Below are positions 18,240-27,637 of a stretch of DNA of 38,297 bases, piece by piece. Where the stretch lies: assembly GCA_026390195.1 (NCBI GenBank), contig JAPLGK010000027.1:1-38297 (forward strand), given 5' to 3'. The stretch comes from Caldisericota bacterium. GTDB lineage: Bacteria; Caldisericota; Caldisericia; Cryosericales; Cryosericaceae. The notes under the pieces are model-generated. The model was not told the origin of the DNA. It ran no database searches and saw only the letters and a program-made list of their open reading frames with translations. The number at the start of each line of letters is the position of its first letter. Within the stretch, counting starts at the first letter, position 1. A program made the translations under genes and the position numbers.

Positions 18240-21233
18240 ATGGAGAACCTGCCGGACGAACTGGTCCATCTGATCGACCGCTTCAAGGAACACCTGGAGC
18301 AGTACAAGGGTGTCTCGTATGATGAGGCCAACACACGTACCGACTTCATCGACCCCTTGTTTGAGCTGCTGGGCTGGGACGTCGCCAACCGAAACAGCTA
18401 TGCCGAGCAGTACCGCGAGGTCATCCGAGAGGACAAAGTCAGCATCGAGGGTGGCACCAAAGCACCTGATTACTGCTTCCGCATCGGTGGTGTCCGCAAG
18501 TTCTTTGTGGAAGCCAAGAAGCCGTCGGTCGATCTGCGCAACGACCCCAGCCCCGCCTATCAGTTGCGCCGCTACGCCTACTCGGCCAAACTGCCGCTGT
18601 CGATCTTGACTGACTTCCAGGAATTCGCCGTCTATGACACGCGCATCAAGCCCGGCCCCAATGACAGCGCCTCTGTGGCTCGTATCCAGTACTTCACCTT
18701 CGAGGACTATCCTGGGAAATGGGCGTTCCTGACCGGTACCTTCTCCCGCGAGGCCATCCTGCACGGTGCCTTCGACAAGTATGTGGAGGACACGCGCAAC
18801 AAGCATGGTACCAGCGAAGTCGACAAGGAGTTCCTGAACCTCATCGACCAGTGGCGCGAGAAGCTGGCGCGCAATATCGCGCTGCGCAACCGCGAACTGC
18901 CGCTGCATCAGCTCAACTTTGCCGTCCAGAAGACGATTGACCGCATCGTGTTCCTGCGCATCGCCGAGGACCGTGGCATCGATACCTATGGCAACATGCA
19001 CGCACTGCTCAACGGCACGAACCAGTACACGCGCCTACGGCAGCTCTTCACCCAGGCCGACGCACGGTACAACGGTGGACTCTTCAACTTCGCCGAGGAC
19101 ACACTAACGCCCGGCCTGACGGTCGACGACAACATCATCAAGGACATTGTCCGCAGCGTCTACTATCCACAGAGCCCCTACGAGTTCTCAGTGCTGGACG
19201 TCGCCATCCTGGGCAACATCTATGAGCAGTTCCTGGGCAAGACCATTCGCCTCACCACGGAGCACCGCGTCAAGGTGGAGGAGAAGCCCGAAGTCAAGAA
19301 AGCCGGCGGCGTCTACTACACCCCCAGGGACATCGTAGAGTACATCGTGGACCATACCGTCGGGGAGGCACTCAAGGAGACGACGCCTGCCAAGATCGAA
19401 CAGCTGCATATCCTCGATCCTGCCTGTGGTTCTGGCAGTTTCCTGCTGGGAGCATATGACAAGCTGCTCAGCTGGCACCTGGACTGGTACGCTCAGGACA
19501 CGCACCGCGCCAAAGCGCTCAAGGACCACCGCATCATCGAGCCACACACAGGCGACTATCGCCTGACGATCGACGAGAAGCGTCGCATCCTGACCAACAA
19601 CATCTACGGCGTGGACATCGACGACCAGGCGGTCGAGATCGCCAAGTTGTCGCTGACCCTGCGGCTGCTGGAGGGCGAGACCTCCGAGACCGCCGAACTG
19701 TTCACGAGGGGTGGCCGCCAGCGCCTCCTCCCCAAGCTGGAGGACAACATCAAGTGCGGCAACTCCCTCATCGGTCCCGACTTCTACAGTGACGCCGACG
19801 AGAGCCTCTTCATCAACGACGAGACCCGCTACCGCATCAATGCCTTTGACTGGAAGGCCACCTCCGGCTTCAAGCAGGTCTTCGACACCCATGGCGGCTT
19901 CAACGTTGTGCTGGGCAACCCGCCGTACGTGAGGCAAGAAGGGCTTGGTCCTCTTGTCAAAGCTTACCTGAAACAGCACTATTCAGCATTCCACGGCGTC
20001 GCCGATCTCTACGTCTACTTTATCGAGCGTGGGATGAGACTCCTCAAGCCAGGGGGTATGCTTGGAATCATCGTGGCAAACAAGTGGCTGCGCTCCAACT
20101 ATGGAGAGCCTTTGAGACATTGGCTGAAGCAATACGATGTACAGGAGATCACCGATTTCGGCGACCTGCCGGTGTTTCAGGGCATCACTACCTACCCGTG
20201 TATCCTGAGGGTCAGGAGTCAGGAACACACGGCAACGTTTACTGCCACCCATGTCGCATCACTCTCCTATTTGAGTCTCGGCGACTACGTCCGGGAGCAT
20301 GTCGTTACCTTGCCGCAGTCCGCACTGCGGGATGACCAGTGGTCGATGAGTTCGGAGCGTATTCAGGAGGTTTTGAGCAAGATTGAACATGCTGCTCTGC
20401 CACTGGGTAGCGTGCCTGGACTCAGAATCCTTCGGGGAATCCTCACTGGCTTGAATGAAGCGTTTGTCATCGACAACGAGGTCAGAGCCAGACTGGTTGC
20501 GGAAGATCCTCATTCTACTGAACTCATCAAGCCATTTGTGGCCGGTCGTGACATCAAGCGGTATGAGCCGCTGCAACAACAGCGCTTCCTCATCACGATT
20601 CCACGCGGTTGGACGCGGTCCAAGACAGGCAACGCCAAGGACAGGTGGTCCTGGCTCGAAGCCGCCTATCCTGCAATTGCTGCACATCTGAAACCCTTTG
20701 CGGCCAAGGCCGAAAAGCGAGGCGACAAGGGGGAATACTGGTGGGAACTGCGTGCATGCAGTTACTATGATGCATTTGAGAAACCGAAGATCATGCTGCC
20801 CGACATTTCCGCCGAGTGCAATTTCACGCTTGATACAACTGGTGGTATCTATGGCGCAAACACCGCCTACATCATCGAGAGCGATGACCGTTACCTGTTG
20901 GGCATTTTGAATTCGTCTCTGATGACCTTCGTCATACGACAGCACTCCATGTCATACCGAGGCGGATACGTACGGTTCTTTACTCAGTTTGTCGAGAAGC
21001 TGCCAATACGCGCCATCGACTTCACCAACTCTACTGACAAGGCGATGCACGACGAGATGGTTCGCCTCGTCGACCAAATGCTGACGCTTCACCGTCAACT
21101 CGCCACCGCTGGCACTGACCGTGAGAAGTCCGGCCTTCAGCTCCAGATCGCCGCTCTCGATCGCGCCATCGACTCCCTCGTCTTCCGCCTTTATGGGCTG
21201 ACAATTAGCGAGGCTTCCTCGAATTTCGTATAG
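18240..21233 (+). CDS. Type IIG restriction-modification enzyme (fused nuclease, N6-adenine methyltransferase and specificity region)
   Basis: PD-(D/E)XK-like KAPDYCFRIGGVRKFFVEAKKP (18459..18521); SAM motif DPACGSGSF (19416..19442); catalytic NPPY (19917..19928); C-terminal specificity-like region (AGRDIKRYEPLQQQRFLITIP..., MSYRGGYVRFFTQFVEKLPI). Confidence 0.92.
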   Translation: MENLPDELVHLIDRFKEHLEQYKGVSYDEANTRTDFIDPLFELLGWDVANRNSYAEQYREVIREDKVSIEGGTKAPDYCFRIGGVRKFFVEAKKPSVDLRNDPSPAYQLRRYAYSAKLPLSILTDFQEFAVYDTRIKPGPNDSASVARIQYFTFEDYPGKWAFLTGTFSREAILHGAFDKYVEDTRNKHGTSEVDKEFLNLIDQWREKLARNIALRNRELPLHQLNFAVQKTIDRIVFLRIAEDRGIDTYGNMHALLNGTNQYTRLRQLFTQADARYNGGLFNFAEDTLTPGLTVDDNIIKDIVRSVYYPQSPYEFSVLDVAILGNIYEQFLGKTIRLTTEHRVKVEEKPEVKKAGGVYYTPRDIVEYIVDHTVGEALKETTPAKIEQLHILDPACGSGSFLLGAYDKLLSWHLDWYAQDTHRAKALKDHRIIEPHTGDYRLTIDEKRRILTNNIYGVDIDDQAVEIAKLSLTLRLLEGETSETAELFTRGGRQRLLPKLEDNIKCGNSLIGPDFYSDADESLFINDETRYRINAFDWKATSGFKQVFDTHGGFNVVLGNPPYVRQEGLGPLVKAYLKQHYSAFHGVADLYVYFIERGMRLLKPGGMLGIIVANKWLRSNYGEPLRHWLKQYDVQEITDFGDLPVFQGITTYPCILRVRSQEHTATFTATHVASLSYLSLGDYVREHVVTLPQSALRDDQWSMSSERIQEVLSKIEHAALPLGSVPGLRILRGILTGLNEAFVIDNEVRARLVAEDPHSTELIKPFVAGRDIKRYEPLQQQRFLITIPRGWTRSKTGNAKDRWSWLEAAYPAIAAHLKPFAAKAEKRGDKGEYWWELRACSYYDAFEKPKIMLPDISAECNFTLDTTGGIYGANTAYIIESDDRYLLGILNSSLMTFVIRQHSMSYRGGYVRFFTQFVEKLPIRAIDFTNSTDKAMHDEMVRLVDQMLTLHRQLATAGTDREKSGLQLQIAALDRAIDSLVFRLYGLTISEASSNFV

Positions 21234-21242
21234 GGGTCAAAG

Positions 21243-22682
21243 ATGCCAACATCGGAAGACATTACTCAACTACTTGAAGAGAGTCATCTTGGATCTTGGT
21301 GGATTCCAGAAGATCCAGACCGAAAGATTGCTGGAGTACTGTCCTTCGATCCAGACCATCTAGCTCATCTCGAGCTCATGGATAGCTTCGAGACTACCCT
21401 CGATCAGTGTCTCGCTTCTGACAAGAAATACCCTCGCGTCCTTGGTATGGACAAGTCCGGCGAAGAGTACGCTCTGCTCAATTGCTGGAAAACTTCAGCT
21501 CAAACGAACCTCGGCACGGGGCGGTCATCCTCAGGAATTCGGTGTCGACAGGTTCTGATAGGATTGCCTGCCAAGCTGGCGTCGAATCCCTCGTTCAGTC
21601 GCCTCGAACTGCGAAGTCCGAGTCTCCGCAAATGGTGGCGTTCCGGGGCAACACAAGTATCTGTGGCCAACAGCAAGAAACGATGGGCTGTAACACTTAA
21701 AGTACACAGCGCTCCCCCGATTCATCTCTGTAAGTGGAAGGGAATTTCATTGGATTTCAACTCAAACCCGACATTTAGCGCTAACCTGGAGCGAGCTAAA
21801 CCATTTGATGTTGATGAGGACGTTTGCCTGAGAATAACCAGTCCGGAAGAACGCTCTCTCGACGAGCTCCTTCTTGACATTGACACACTTTGTTCATTCT
21901 TAGGAATTCTACTACAGCATCCCATTGTTCTGCCTACGATTACGGCGTTTCTCGATGATCGTGAACTTGAGGCCAAGACTATTTCTCGCATGCGTTCGCC
22001 AATCGTCGTAGTTACACCAATTAGGGGCTGCACGCCAGCTCAACATCTTGACGACTCGAATGATTGCCTGCTTCCAGTGCGATTGTCACTACCATTGCTT
22101 CGCAGGATACTACGTCGATGGTTCCTTCGCCACTCCGAGCTCGAGGCAGCCCGTAGTGTGCTTTTCGGCAGCGAACGAGCACAACACTCCTACTCGGGAA
22201 ATCGCCTTACGATGGCTGTCGCGGCTTTGGAAGGACTCGACCGACTCAGTTGCAGTAACGAAACCTGGGAGTACCGAGATTGGAAGAAACGAGTCAACGA
22301 TGCCATCAACCCCCAAGCATCCGACGAGATTCAGAGATGGGCACGTGGCCACCTCACGTACAGTAATGAGCCGAGCTTGAGAGACAGACTCCGTCGGCAA
22401 TTCGCAGTCTGTTCGACGTTTCTCAGCACAACACCTCGACAACACAAATCCTTCCTACAGACGTGTATCACTGTCAGGAACGATACCGCCCACGCGCGTA
22501 CTCCTGTCTCACGAGACACAGAGAGCGGTATCAGGATCATTGAAGCTACCGACCAAATCGAATCAATCCTCCTGGTGTCGCTACTCAAGTACCTTGGATG
22601 TACCGACAATGACCTCGAAGCCGCTGCTACGAAATACCCTCTCGCCTGGCAGTCGATACGGAGCGTCTTCAGGTCTAAGTGA
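21243..22682 (+). CDS. ApeA-like HEPN-domain defence protein
   Basis: N-terminal GVLSFDPDHLAHLELMDSF resembles ApeA N-terminal domain; C-terminal HEPN motif RNDTAH (22476..22493). Starts 10 nt after the RM gene. Confidence 0.65.
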   Translation: MPTSEDITQLLEESHLGSWWIPEDPDRKIAGVLSFDPDHLAHLELMDSFETTLDQCLASDKKYPRVLGMDKSGEEYALLNCWKTSAQTNLGTGRSSSGIRCRQVLIGLPAKLASNPSFSRLELRSPSLRKWWRSGATQVSVANSKKRWAVTLKVHSAPPIHLCKWKGISLDFNSNPTFSANLERAKPFDVDEDVCLRITSPEERSLDELLLDIDTLCSFLGILLQHPIVLPTITAFLDDRELEAKTISRMRSPIVVVTPIRGCTPAQHLDDSNDCLLPVRLSLPLLRRILRRWFLRHSELEAARSVLFGSERAQHSYSGNRLTMAVAALEGLDRLSCSNETWEYRDWKKRVNDAINPQASDEIQRWARGHLTYSNEPSLRDRLRRQFAVCSTFLSTTPRQHKSFLQTCITVRNDTAHARTPVSRDTESGIRIIEATDQIESILLVSLLKYLGCTDNDLEAAATKYPLAWQSIRSVFRSK

Positions 22683-22757
22683 GGTAACAGAGGCAAGTCT
22701 TTGACAACTAGGGCATATTCCGATGCTCTCTGTGAGCATCAAGCGCAAGCAAGAAGA

Positions 22758-22779
22758 GACGCCCCCTTGCGGGGGCGTC
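22758..22779. terminator. Strong GC hairpin at the end of the defence island (possible terminator)
   Basis: GACGCCCCC-TTGC-GGGGGCGTC, perfect 9-bp stem; no clear T-tract on the plus strand, T-rich TCTTCTTGC on the minus strand. Confidence 0.5.
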
Positions 22780-23010
22780 GGGCCAATGTCAAAGACGTTG
22801 GGGATGCTATGCAATCATCTTATACGAAATATCGCCACGTCAAAGGGACAAGAACGGGACAAGTCGTCGGTCTTCCGCAGAAAAGGCGACCTCTTCTGGC
22901 ATCAACGACAAGGTATAAGCAAGCATCTGCGAGCATTCCGCTGAGCGAGTTACGAGTTGCTCGCTCCCGGAGAGCGGCCTTGGAATGACGTCTGCAGTAG
23001 GAGAAGAGAC

Positions 23011-23169
23011 GTGAAGAGCATACGTGAAATGACAGCCGACGCTGAAGCGTATCGGTTGGAAATGAAGAGACTCATTGAGACCGATCCGAAGGCAAGGCAT
23101 ATCTACATCGAGATGAAAGCGGAGCTGGCTGCCGCATGGCAGTTGCGTGAGCTCGAAAACAAGACCTAG
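23011..23169 (+). CDS. Small hypothetical protein (52 aa)
   Basis: GTG start with SD AGGAG 7 nt upstream; VKSIREMTADAEAYRLEMKRLIETDPKARHIYIEMKAELAAAWQLRELENKT, helical and soluble composition. Confidence 0.5.
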   Translation: MKSIREMTADAEAYRLEMKRLIETDPKARHIYIEMKAELAAAWQLRELENKT

Positions 23170-23223
23170 CGTTCGAAGCCGGTGATTCGTTTACTACACG
23201 GACCGTTGTCCTACAATGATACC

Positions 23224-24015
23224 GTGAAATACTACGTTATCGACGCGTTTACGGACAAGCTATTTGCCGGGAATCCGGCAGCGGTGTGCCTCCTGCAGGA
23301 GCCGCTGACGGACGAGGTTATGGCGTCCATCGCACGAGAGATGAACCTGTCGGAGACAGCGTTCGTCCTGTGGGAGGGCGACGCCTGGCGTCTGCGGTGG
23401 TTCACGCCGGCAGTGGAAGTACCACTGTGCGGCCACGGGACCCTCGCTACTGCCCGGGCGCTGCGCGAGGCCGGCATCGTGAAAGGCGACGAGGTCTACT
23501 TCCGCAGCCTGAGTGGGGACCTTGCAGCCCGGTACCACGGCGACTGGATCGAGCTCGACTTTCCGTCGCTGCCTCCTTCGCCTGCGCCGGTCCCATCAGC
23601 GGTCCTCGATGCCCTAGGAATCGAAACGACTCCCCGCTGGACTGGGGTCAATGCCCACCGCTACTGGCTCCTCGACCTCGGTCCGGCCGCCGCCGTGCGT
23701 GCCTTGGCTCCTAACCGTGCAGCTACGATGGGGCTCGACCTGCCCGGTATCGTCGTGACGGGAGCGGGCGATGCGCCGTATGACTTCACCTCCCGTTTCT
23801 TTGCGCCCGCCGACGGTATCTTCGAGGACCCGGTCACGGGCTCCGCGCACGCGGCTCTCACGCCCTACTGGAGCAGCGTCCTCGGCAGAACCAGCTTCGT
23901 CGCGTACCAGGCATCCTCGCGCGGGGGCATCCTGAAGGTGCGTCTGGCGGGCGACCGCGTGCTTATCGCAGGGAAGAGCGTCGTGGTGGCCACAGGCAAC
24001 CTGCGCATCCCCTGA
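23224..24015 (+). CDS. PhzF family isomerase/epimerase
   Basis: YYVIDAFTDKLFAGNPAAVCLL, MNLSETAFV, RWFTPAVEVPLCGHGTLATA, EDPVTGSAHAALTPYW. GTG start at 23224. Confidence 0.95.
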   Translation: MKYYVIDAFTDKLFAGNPAAVCLLQEPLTDEVMASIAREMNLSETAFVLWEGDAWRLRWFTPAVEVPLCGHGTLATARALREAGIVKGDEVYFRSLSGDLAARYHGDWIELDFPSLPPSPAPVPSAVLDALGIETTPRWTGVNAHRYWLLDLGPAAAVRALAPNRAATMGLDLPGIVVTGAGDAPYDFTSRFFAPADGIFEDPVTGSAHAALTPYWSSVLGRTSFVAYQASSRGGILKVRLAGDRVLIAGKSVVVATGNLRIP

Positions 24016-24062
24016 CGGACCACCTGCGAGGGTATGCCTCCAGGCGTGGAGAAGAAACAGCT

Positions 24063-24689
24063 ATGAACTCCCCGGGACTGACCTTCAAACCTGCGACACG
24101 TGACGACACGCCGTTTGTGGCACGTCTCATGTATGACATCGGCCGCAGAGACCTCGACCGGCTGCTCACGGGTATCGCCGCCGGGTTATCGCCTTTCGGT
24201 ATCGTCGAGAAGTTCTACCAAGCTCCGGGTGGGATGTTCTCCTGGCGCAACACAGAGGTCGCACTCCACGATAATCTCCCAGCCGGCTTCATCACGGCGT
24301 ACAGGGCGACGTCGAGGAATGGCAGCGACATGTGGCTGGCCCGGGCAGTTGGACGGCTCGGAGCCAAGGCGCTCATGCTCCTTGCCTGGCGTGGCGCGAT
24401 CGTGGCCAGAGCGATGCAACACCACCTGTCCGGCAGCTGGTACGTTGCATTCGTGGGTGTGGACCCGCTGCAGCAGTCAGTCGGCATCGGTTCCTCTCTC
24501 ATCGAGAGATCCATCCAGACGGCCCGCGCGTCCGGGTGTTCCTGTGTCGAGCTGGATGTCGACGTCGACAACCCGCGTGCCCAGGCACTGTACGAGCGGC
24601 TCGGGTTCCACATCGTGCACGCCGACCGTCGGTGGAAATCCTCCTCCATGGTCGAGACACGGCGCATGATCTTGCCGCTTCAAGCATGA
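24063..24689 (+). CDS. GNAT family N-acetyltransferase
   Basis: WYVAFVGVDPLQQSVGIGSSLIERSIQTARASGCSCVELDVDVDNPRAQALYERLGFHIVHADRR. Confidence 0.9.
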   Translation: MNSPGLTFKPATRDDTPFVARLMYDIGRRDLDRLLTGIAAGLSPFGIVEKFYQAPGGMFSWRNTEVALHDNLPAGFITAYRATSRNGSDMWLARAVGRLGAKALMLLAWRGAIVARAMQHHLSGSWYVAFVGVDPLQQSVGIGSSLIERSIQTARASGCSCVELDVDVDNPRAQALYERLGFHIVHADRRWKSSSMVETRRMILPLQA

Positions 24690-24802
24690 GTCAAACAGAT
24701 ACGCCCAGTCGACGTGGTGGCGCGAGGAAAGGGAGGTGCTGCATTCGTTGGCCTTGCCCAGTTACGCCGCGCGCATAGACTGAGAAGACAGGAGGCAGCA
24801 CA

Positions 24803-26464
24803 ATGGCGACAGAGATGATTCAGCTGCACATAGAGGAGACTGGCGGCAACGTCCTGTACCCGCGAGGGGTCCGTCTGGACTCGTTGGCAAAGGATTACGC
24901 AGCGTATCACACGTCACGCATCATGGCAGCCCGCGTCAACAACGACATCCGCGAGCTGTTCAAGACGCTCAACCACGATGCCACGATTCGTTTCATCGAC
25001 ATGACGATGGAAGACGGTGCACGCATCTACCAGCGTGGCCTCGTGTTCATCCTGTACGCTGCGGCGCGCGACCTTTTTCCCGACCAGAGGCTCCGGGTCC
25101 TTCATTCGCTGGGGCAGGGGCTGTTCTGCGACTTCCGGGAGACGCGCACGACCGATGACGAGGTCGTCCAGATCAAGCAACGCATGCACGAGCTCATCGA
25201 CCAGGACCTGGAGTACAAGAAGCAGGAGTTATACAAGTGGGACGCCCTGAAGCTGCTGGACGGCATGGGCATGCATGACAAGGCGGAGCTGCTGCGCTTC
25301 CGCAGCAAGTCCACGGTCAACATTTACTACCTGGGAAAACACCCCAACTACTTCTACGGCTTCATGCCGCACAGCACCGGCGATACGCCGCTCTTCGACC
25401 TTATCCCCTATCGCATCGGCATGGTGCTCGTCTTCCCCGGCATCACCAGCCCCAGCGCCCTGCCGAACTACGTGCCTCAGACCAAACTGGCCGACATCTT
25501 TGACGAGGCTGAGGAGTGGGGACGCATCATCGGCGTGGAAACGGCGGGAGACCTCAACGATGTCGTGGCCAGTGGCCGCACCCGCGAGCTCATCATGGTC
25601 AGCGAGATGTTGCACGAGAAGAAGATCGCGCAGCTGGCCGACCGCGTTACGGCCTCGGGAGCTCGCCTGGTCCTCATCGCGGGTCCATCCTCGTCTGGCA
25701 AGACTACGTTCAGCAAGCGGCTGGCCCTGCAGCTCAGGGTCAACGGCTTCGACCCTCACGCCATTTCGCTGGACGACTACTTCGTCGACCGCGACAAGAC
25801 ACCTCCGGGCGCGGAGGGCAAGCCCGACTTCGAGTGTCTGGAGTCGCTCAACACGGCGAGGTTCAACGAAGACCTCAACCGCATCCTGGCCGGGGAGACC
25901 GTTACACTGCCGAGGTACAGCTTCAAGATTGGGACCTCCTCCGAAACCGGCGATACCATCATTCCCAACGACCGCACCATCCTCGTCGTCGAGGGTATCC
26001 ACGGGCTCAACCCACAACTGACCGCGCAAGTACCGGATCCCCTCAAGTTCCGCATCTACGTCTCGGCCCTCACCTTCCTCAACCTGGACGCGGACAATCG
26101 GATCCCGACGACGGACGTGCGTATCCTGCGACGCATGGTGCGGGACCACAACTTCCGTGGGTACTCGGCCCTGCAGACCCTGCAGATCTGGCACTCGGTC
26201 CGCATGGGCGAGGAACGGCACATCTTCCCCTTCCAGGAGAACGCCGACGCCATGTTCAACTCTTCGCTCGTGTACGAGCTGGCCTTCCTCAAGAACTACG
26301 CCATGCAGCTGCTGCTGCAGATCGACAACACGGTTCCCGAATACTCCGAGGCACGCCGGCTGATCCGGTTCCTGGACTACTTCCTGCCGGTGATGGACAT
26401 CGACGTCATCCCCAGTACCTCCATCATCCGTGAGTTCATCGGCAGCAGCTTCTTTGCCTACTAG
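24803..26464 (+). CDS. Nucleoside kinase (uridine kinase/phosphoribulokinase-like) with ThrRS N-terminal-like region
   Basis: Walker A LIAGPSSSGKTTFSKRLA, SLDDYFVDRDKTP, ILVVEGIHGLNPQLT; N-terminal TGS-like region. SD AGGAGG. Confidence 0.88.
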   Translation: MATEMIQLHIEETGGNVLYPRGVRLDSLAKDYAAYHTSRIMAARVNNDIRELFKTLNHDATIRFIDMTMEDGARIYQRGLVFILYAAARDLFPDQRLRVLHSLGQGLFCDFRETRTTDDEVVQIKQRMHELIDQDLEYKKQELYKWDALKLLDGMGMHDKAELLRFRSKSTVNIYYLGKHPNYFYGFMPHSTGDTPLFDLIPYRIGMVLVFPGITSPSALPNYVPQTKLADIFDEAEEWGRIIGVETAGDLNDVVASGRTRELIMVSEMLHEKKIAQLADRVTASGARLVLIAGPSSSGKTTFSKRLALQLRVNGFDPHAISLDDYFVDRDKTPPGAEGKPDFECLESLNTARFNEDLNRILAGETVTLPRYSFKIGTSSETGDTIIPNDRTILVVEGIHGLNPQLTAQVPDPLKFRIYVSALTFLNLDADNRIPTTDVRILRRMVRDHNFRGYSALQTLQIWHSVRMGEERHIFPFQENADAMFNSSLVYELAFLKNYAMQLLLQIDNTVPEYSEARRLIRFLDYFLPVMDIDVIPSTSIIREFIGSSFFAY

Positions 26465-26494
26465 GCAGAGGGACCTACGTATGGGGACCGAATC

Positions 26495-26660
26495 ATGCAG
26501 CTGGCACTGGGCATGGAGGGGCTCACGGAGGTCCCGGAGGACACACAGGTGTATGTGCCCGGCAAGATCACGAGGGCACTGGTGTGCGCCGACGCCGGTC
26601 TGCTGAGCATCGCCCGCGACCCAGGGTAAGACGGCGTCATGGTGCACCACCCGCAGGGAG
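26495..26660 (+). pseudogene. Gene remnant, possibly Nif3-like, interrupted by TAA at 26627..26629
   Basis: MQLALGMEGLTEVPEDTQVYVPGKITRALVCADAGLLSIARDPG-[TAA]-DGVMVHHPQGDDSLL; the HHPQG after the stop resembles the HHP motif of Nif3-like proteins. Confidence 0.4.
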
Positions 26661-26676
26661 ACGACTCCCTGCTCGG

Positions 26677-27471
26677 TCACTGGGTGATAGCCTCCTGTTC
26701 AGTTGTCTCGATGGGAGGCAGCCACTCCAGCGGATTGGTCGGTTCGCCATCCTGCCGCACTTCGAAGTGCAGGTGAGGTCCGGTGCTGAAGCCCGTGTTG
26801 CCCACATATCCGAGGAGCTGTCCCTTCTGGACGCGTTCGCAGGGCTGGACCGCAAACTTCCACAGGTGGCCGTAGACGGTGGCAATTCCTCCTCCATGCA
26901 GTACGACGACCACGTTGCCATACGCAGTCTTGCTGCCGATGTGCAGGACGATTCCATCAGCAGGAGCAAGGATGGGTGAGCCGTACTCAGCGCGCAGGTC
27001 GACACCCCGGTGGAACGCCTCTTCACCGATGATGGGATGCATTCGCTCGCCATAGGGCGACGTGACCTTCATGGGTCCCGTCAGGGGCCACATCAACTCC
27101 TCTATGGGTTGGAGCTGGACAGCAACCGATGGGTCGCATCCCGCAATGACCGACCGGATGAGCTGGTCCTCACGGTCACCTTGACGTATCATGGCTTCGT
27201 GGTTTCCGGCCTCGACTGCAGCCACGTCTGCCGCCTCCTCAGCCTCGGCGATCTGCAGGATGCGCCGCTGCTGCTCGAGCTCGGCGTTCCATGCCACGTC
27301 GACGCCTTCCCAGAGTATCAGCTGACGAGCCTTCCAGACCTCTGCCGACTGCACGTAAGCGACTGCATGACCCTGGTCGGCACGGCTACGGCTGAATCCG
27401 ACCGAAACGACGACTGCCGCTGAAACTGCTATCACCAGCAGGATCCATCCCGCTGCCTTGCGCATGTTCAC
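26677..27471 (-). CDS. M23 family metallopeptidase, membrane-anchored
   Basis: GERMHPIIGEEAFHRGVDLRAEYGSPILAPADGIV...GNVVVVLHGGGIATVYGHL...GNTGFSTGPHLHFEVRQDGEPTNPLEWL. GTG at 27471 with SD GGAGGT. Confidence 0.94.
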   Translation of the reverse strand: MNMRKAAGWILLVIAVSAAVVVSVGFSRSRADQGHAVAYVQSAEVWKARQLILWEGVDVAWNAELEQQRRILQIAEAEEAADVAAVEAGNHEAMIRQGDREDQLIRSVIAGCDPSVAVQLQPIEELMWPLTGPMKVTSPYGERMHPIIGEEAFHRGVDLRAEYGSPILAPADGIVLHIGSKTAYGNVVVVLHGGGIATVYGHLWKFAVQPCERVQKGQLLGYVGNTGFSTGPHLHFEVRQDGEPTNPLEWLPPIETTEQEAITQ

Positions 27472-27563
27472 TCTCGGGACCTCCACGGTCGCGGCACAGA
27501 CTCATCCAGCTTACCTTTCTAGTATATGGCGCTCGCCGGCCTGAACAACGACAACAAGGTCAA

Positions 27564-27630
27564 GGATGGATTCCCGCATACGCGGGGAAGCACCCCTCGC
27601 CTTGGACAAAAGGGCTCGGGGGAATGACAA
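27564..27630. repeat. Composite dispersed repeat copy
   Basis: GGATGGATTCCCGCATACGCGG then GGAAGCACCCCTCGCCTTGGACAAAAGGGCTCGGGGGAATGACA; parts recur at 10732..10900 and inverted at 29170..29191. Confidence 0.7.
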
Positions 27631-27637
27631 CGTGGTC

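Noticed and set aside
25229-26680. 483-aa minus-strand ORF
   Set aside because: Antisense to the nucleoside kinase; Val/Asp/His/Arg-rich shadow translation.
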